In this document: positions 60,903 to 64,000 of the stretch, one piece after another
Layout: every line of letters begins with the position of its first letter
How positions within the stretch are numbered: position 1 is the first letter of the stretch
Assembly (NCBI GenBank): GCA_963970005.1
Contig: CAXAMN010028850.1
Coordinates: 437,938 to 501,937 of the forward strand
Length of the DNA: 64,000 bases
DNA from: Durusdinium trenchii
Taxonomy: Eukaryota; Sar; Dinophyceae; Suessiales; Symbiodiniaceae
Reading direction: 5' to 3'
Translations under genes and position numbers: made by a program
Notes under the pieces: model-generated
What the model saw: only the letters and a program-made list of their open reading frames with translations
What the model was told of the DNA's origin: nothing
The model's database searches: none

Positions 60903-61166
60903 ATGCATAGGGACTGCAGACTTGCGCCAAACAAGTGTTCAAACACCTTCAAGTCTTCCGACCTTTCGCCTTTCGGTTCGCTCTTTCTTTTCCTCGGAAT
61001 TTTTGCACGCGGAAATTCAAGAGTGCAGGGGTCTCACTCCCTAATTGGCCGTTCATTCGGCACTTTTGCTCGACAGATGTGCACGGAGCTACACCTATCT
61101 TTCTCTCTTGCCCTCTTCTGTTTGCTCTTTCTGTCTTTCGTTCTTCTCTTTTCTAAGGCTTTTTAG
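60903..61166 (+). other. Conserved 87-codon open frame in Q, copy 1
   Basis: ATG-started frame (MHRDCRLAPNKCSNTFKSS, hydrophobic end FSLALFCLLFLSFVLLFSKAF) present again at 62233 with only one amino-acid change (R to C). The C-terminal half is hydrophobic. Conservation may reflect recent duplication, not selection; coding status is doubtful. Confidence 0.3.
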
Positions 61167-61370
61167 GTTGCTATTCAGGTCTTTTGACACCGTCGCCTGC
61201 CGTTTACCTGCGCTGAGCTGCCGTGCTGCCGAGCCGCTGCGCGCTTACACGACCTCCCCACCAACCACCACAGCCAACACAGCAGCATCATCCTCCCAGC
61301 GCCATGAAACTCTTCCTCTTTTGCCCAACCGCTCAATTTACCAACGGCCGCGCAACCGACCGCCCTTCCT

Positions 61371-61415
61371 TCGAACCGGGGACATGTCAGTCTGACCGCT
61401 GTTACTCCGGTTCGA
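61371..61415. repeat. TCGAACCGG/CCGGTTCGA hairpin in Q
   Basis: Nine-base arms at 61371-61379 and 61407-61415 flank GGACATGTCAGTCTGACC and a short remainder. A degenerate copy follows about 225 bp later, and both are repeated in the second Q (about 62701 and 62956). Confidence 0.85.
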
Positions 61416-62232
61416 TGGGGCAACAAAGAGCAATGGCCTACAACCTTTCCCCTTCCATACACCAGGCTCTACACCCTACGTGCCTGGGCCTTTCGCTGAT
61501 CGTTTTTCACACATCATCGCCGACCACCAACTTCTCCAGCCACACACCGCAAACAGATCTCCCTCCTCGCCTCTCACATCAGCAGCCGACTTCCTTCGAA
61601 TCGGGGACATGTCAGTCTGACCACTGTTACTCCGGTTCGATGTAATCAAATCCAACCAAACCAGCAGCCGTGCTACTGCATCCACCACACCGCTCCACAG
61701 CCATCAATTACACAGCTCCTTCTCCACACCCCAGACTGTGGCGCAATTTGAGACACTTTCCACAAACACAGAAAACGCCTAGCAAGCAAGCAAACAAGCA
61801 AGCAAGCAAGCAATCTATTATTTCATTGACATTTACAGACGTCAGGTCCTATTTCTGGCAACTGCAATTGGCAACCTACACCACCATCACCACCACGACC
61901 ACTACCTGCTTTGCTACCTCATCCACCACAAGCTCCAGCCATGTCACCGCCACGCCCTTTCAACATGCACTCCGGCAAGCCTACATGCCTCCCCACTTCA
62001 CCCACTTCCCGCACTGCAAGCCAGTAGCCAAGCAAGCAAGAAAGCAAGCCAGACAGCCAACAAGCAAGCTATTGACCGCCAAGCCTCTCTCCAGAAGCGC
62101 CGCCGACTCACGGCATACTGTGTGCCAACCCCCGCATCCAGGGGCACTGAATTTTCATTGCGCAGTTTCCACGCAGGGGCGAGCCGCCGGGCTCATACGG
62201 CAGTCCTTTGATTAGGTTCAGTAAAGCGGCTA

Positions 62233-62496
62233 ATGCATAGGGACTGCAGACTTGCGCCAAACAAGTGTTCAAACACCTTCAAGTCTTCCGACCTTTCGCC
62301 TTTCGGTTCGCTCTTTCTTTTCCTCGGAATTTTTGCATGCGGAAATTCAAGAGTGCAGGGGTCTCACTCCCTCATTGGCCGTTCATTCGGCACTTTTGCT
62401 CGACAGATGTGCACGGAGCTACACCTATCTTTCTCTCTTGCCCTCTTCTGTTTGCTCTTTCTGTCTTTCGTTCTTCTCTTTTCTAAGGCTTTTTAG
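62233..62496 (+). other. Conserved 87-codon open frame in Q, copy 2
   Basis: Copy of the frame at 60903, with ACGCGG changed to ATGCGG (R to C) as the coding change. Same caveats. Confidence 0.3.
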
Positions 62497-63557
62497 GTTG
62501 CTACTCAGGTCTTTTGACACCTGCCGTTTACCTGCGCTGAGCTGCCGCGCTGCCGAGCCGCTTCGCGCTTACACGACCTCCCCACCAACCACCACAGCCA
62601 ACACAGCAGCATCATCCTCCCAACGCTATGAAACTCTTCCTCTATTTCCCAACCGCTCAATTCACCAACGGCCGTGCAACCGACCGCCCTTCCTTCGAAC
62701 CGGGGACATGTCAGTCTGACCGCTGTTACTCCGGTTCGATGGGGCAACAAACAAGAATGGCCTACAACTTTCCCCCTTCCATACACCAGGCTCTACACCC
62801 TACGTGCCTGGGACTTTCGCTGATTGATTTTCACACATCATCGCCGACCACCAACTTCTCCAGCCACACACCGCAAACAGATCTCCCTCCTCGCCTCTCG
62901 CATCTTCACTCTCCTCTCTGCCCTCTCCTTGACAACAAGCAGCCGACTTCCTTTTCGAATCGGGGACATGTCAGTCTGACCACTGTTACTCCGGCTCAAT
63001 GTAAACAAATCCAACCAAACCAGCAGCCGTGCTACTGCATCCACCACACCGCTCCACGGCCATCAATTACACAGCTCCTTCTCCACACCCCAGACTGTGG
63101 CGCAATATGAGACACTTTCCACAAACACAGAAAACGCCTAGCAAGCAAGCAAGCAAGCAAGCAAGCAATTATTTCATTGACGTTTACAGACGTCAGGTCC
63201 TATTTCTGACAACATCACCAGCTCCACTGCAATTGGCAACCTACTACACCACCACCACCACGACCACCACCACCACAACCACTTCCTACTTTACTACCTC
63301 ATCCACCACAAGCTCCAACCATGTCACCGCCACGCCCTTTCAACATGCACTCCCACAAGCCTACATGCCTCCCCACTTCACCCACTTCCCGCACTGCAAG
63401 CCAGTAGCCAAGCAAGCAAGACAGCAAGCCAGCAAGCAAGCTATTGACCGCCACGCCTCTCTCCAGAAGCGCCGACTCACGGCATACTGTGTGTGTCAAC
63501 CCCCGTATCCAGGGGCACTGAATTTTCATTGTGCAGTTTCCATGCAGGGGGCCAGGA

Positions 63558-63602
63558 CTCCCTGGCGCGCGTCCTGGCCAACGAAGACCGCGCGCCAGGG
63601 AG
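63558..63602. repeat. 14-bp perfect inverted repeat (hairpin) in P, copy 2
   Basis: Arms 63558-63571 and 63589-63602, identical to copy 1, including the 17-base loop. Confidence 0.95.
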
Positions 63603-64000
63603 GTGAAAACGTAACTGCTATTGTTAAACTGTTGATTGGTTGCTGTGGTCCCTTGGTTTGTTTCATGGTGGTTCATGTACCTGATGTTGTTCCAGGAGGT
63701 GTTTAGGTTTTCTACCACCGTCAAACAGGTTTCTGTCCGCATTGCAGCTGCTGCCGCCGCTTCGCTTGCGCATTTTTGAGAAACATTTGTTCAACATTCA
63801 GTTACTCGGACTTGTGCAGCCTTTCCGTTCCCTCACCTTCCTTCCCAGCGTGGGAACTGAGTGTAACTGAAAACCAATGTCAGAGTGTGTCAATGGCCCC
63901 CAACCCACCCAACCCGCCCAATCCCCAGTCCAAACCCCTTCAAGAGTAGGATCCCTCCCTTCAACTTGTAGCTATGGGGTCCGTATGAATGACTCCCCGG

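Larger units (their letters stand above)
60281..63891. repeat. Duplicated repeat block P-Q-deltaP-Q-P
   Basis: P (about 405 bp) occurs at 60281-60687 and 63488-63891, with a truncated copy at 62119-62179. Q (about 1.25 kb) occurs at 60880-62112 and 62210-63490 with scattered substitutions and small indels. P begins and ends with GTGTGTC. P copies flanking an internal region recall LTRs, but I see no reverse transcriptase, integrase or primer-binding site. A tandem duplication with one truncated junction is the simpler reading. Confidence 0.85.

Noticed and set aside
61371-61415. tRNA gene suggested by GGTTCGA
   Set aside because: No acceptor stem, D arm or pairing T stem; the motif is an inverted repeat instead.
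60281-63891. Complete LTR retrotransposon
   Set aside because: The internal region lacks any gag, protease, reverse transcriptase or integrase motif, and a truncated P lies in the middle.

Overview
The window reads as nuclear DNA of a dinoflagellate, most likely a Symbiodiniaceae-type alga; this is inference from architecture, not a database match. The signs are: no operons or Shine-Dalgarno sites; genes split into many short exons with long introns; exon joins that only work if GC and GA donors are allowed beside GT, with acceptors almost always AG followed by G; every gene I can support lies on the minus strand (a unidirectional array); several pentatricopeptide-repeat (PPR) genes; and dense simple repeats, minisatellites and a dispersed CTAGTAG-core repeat. 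A run of ten N at 7482-7491 is an assembly gap. Exon joins were made by hand from reading phase and conserved motifs and need transcript data.

Layout by coordinate, all genes on the minus strand: a SAP-like/one-membrane-segment protein (0.1-1.2 kb); a small multi-pass membrane protein (2.6-4.1 kb); a secreted DUF5054 protein in six exons (5.0-9.0 kb); short unrecognised exons (9.2-11.3 kb); a two-exon sugar-porter MFS transporter (12.8-14.4 kb); a nine-exon protein with an unknown helical N-terminal part and a C-terminal 2OG-Fe(II) prolyl-hydroxylase domain (15.4-19.1 kb); possible exons at 19.7-20.1 kb; a 1.3-kb 22-bp minisatellite (20.5-21.7 kb); PPR gene A (23.5-25.0 kb); PPR gene B (25.9-28.7 kb); an intronless gamma-butyrobetaine/trimethyllysine dioxygenase-like gene (29.2-30.6 kb); unrecognised exons (32.2-32.6 and 35.4-36.2 kb); PPR gene C (37.1-40.7 kb). 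From 41 to 58.5 kb I see only isolated coding-like minus-strand exons. The last 3.6 kb is a duplicated P-Q-deltaP-Q-P repeat with strong conserved hairpins.

The recognised genes do not form one pathway. The functional mix is organelle RNA metabolism (PPR), oxygen/2-oxoglutarate-dependent hydroxylation (two unrelated 2OG dioxygenases), sugar transport and a secreted carbohydrate-active-like protein. The most unusual features are the strict one-strand layout, the GA/GC splice donors, the dispersed CTAGTAG repeat family lodged in introns and intergenic DNA, and the terminal duplicated repeat block.
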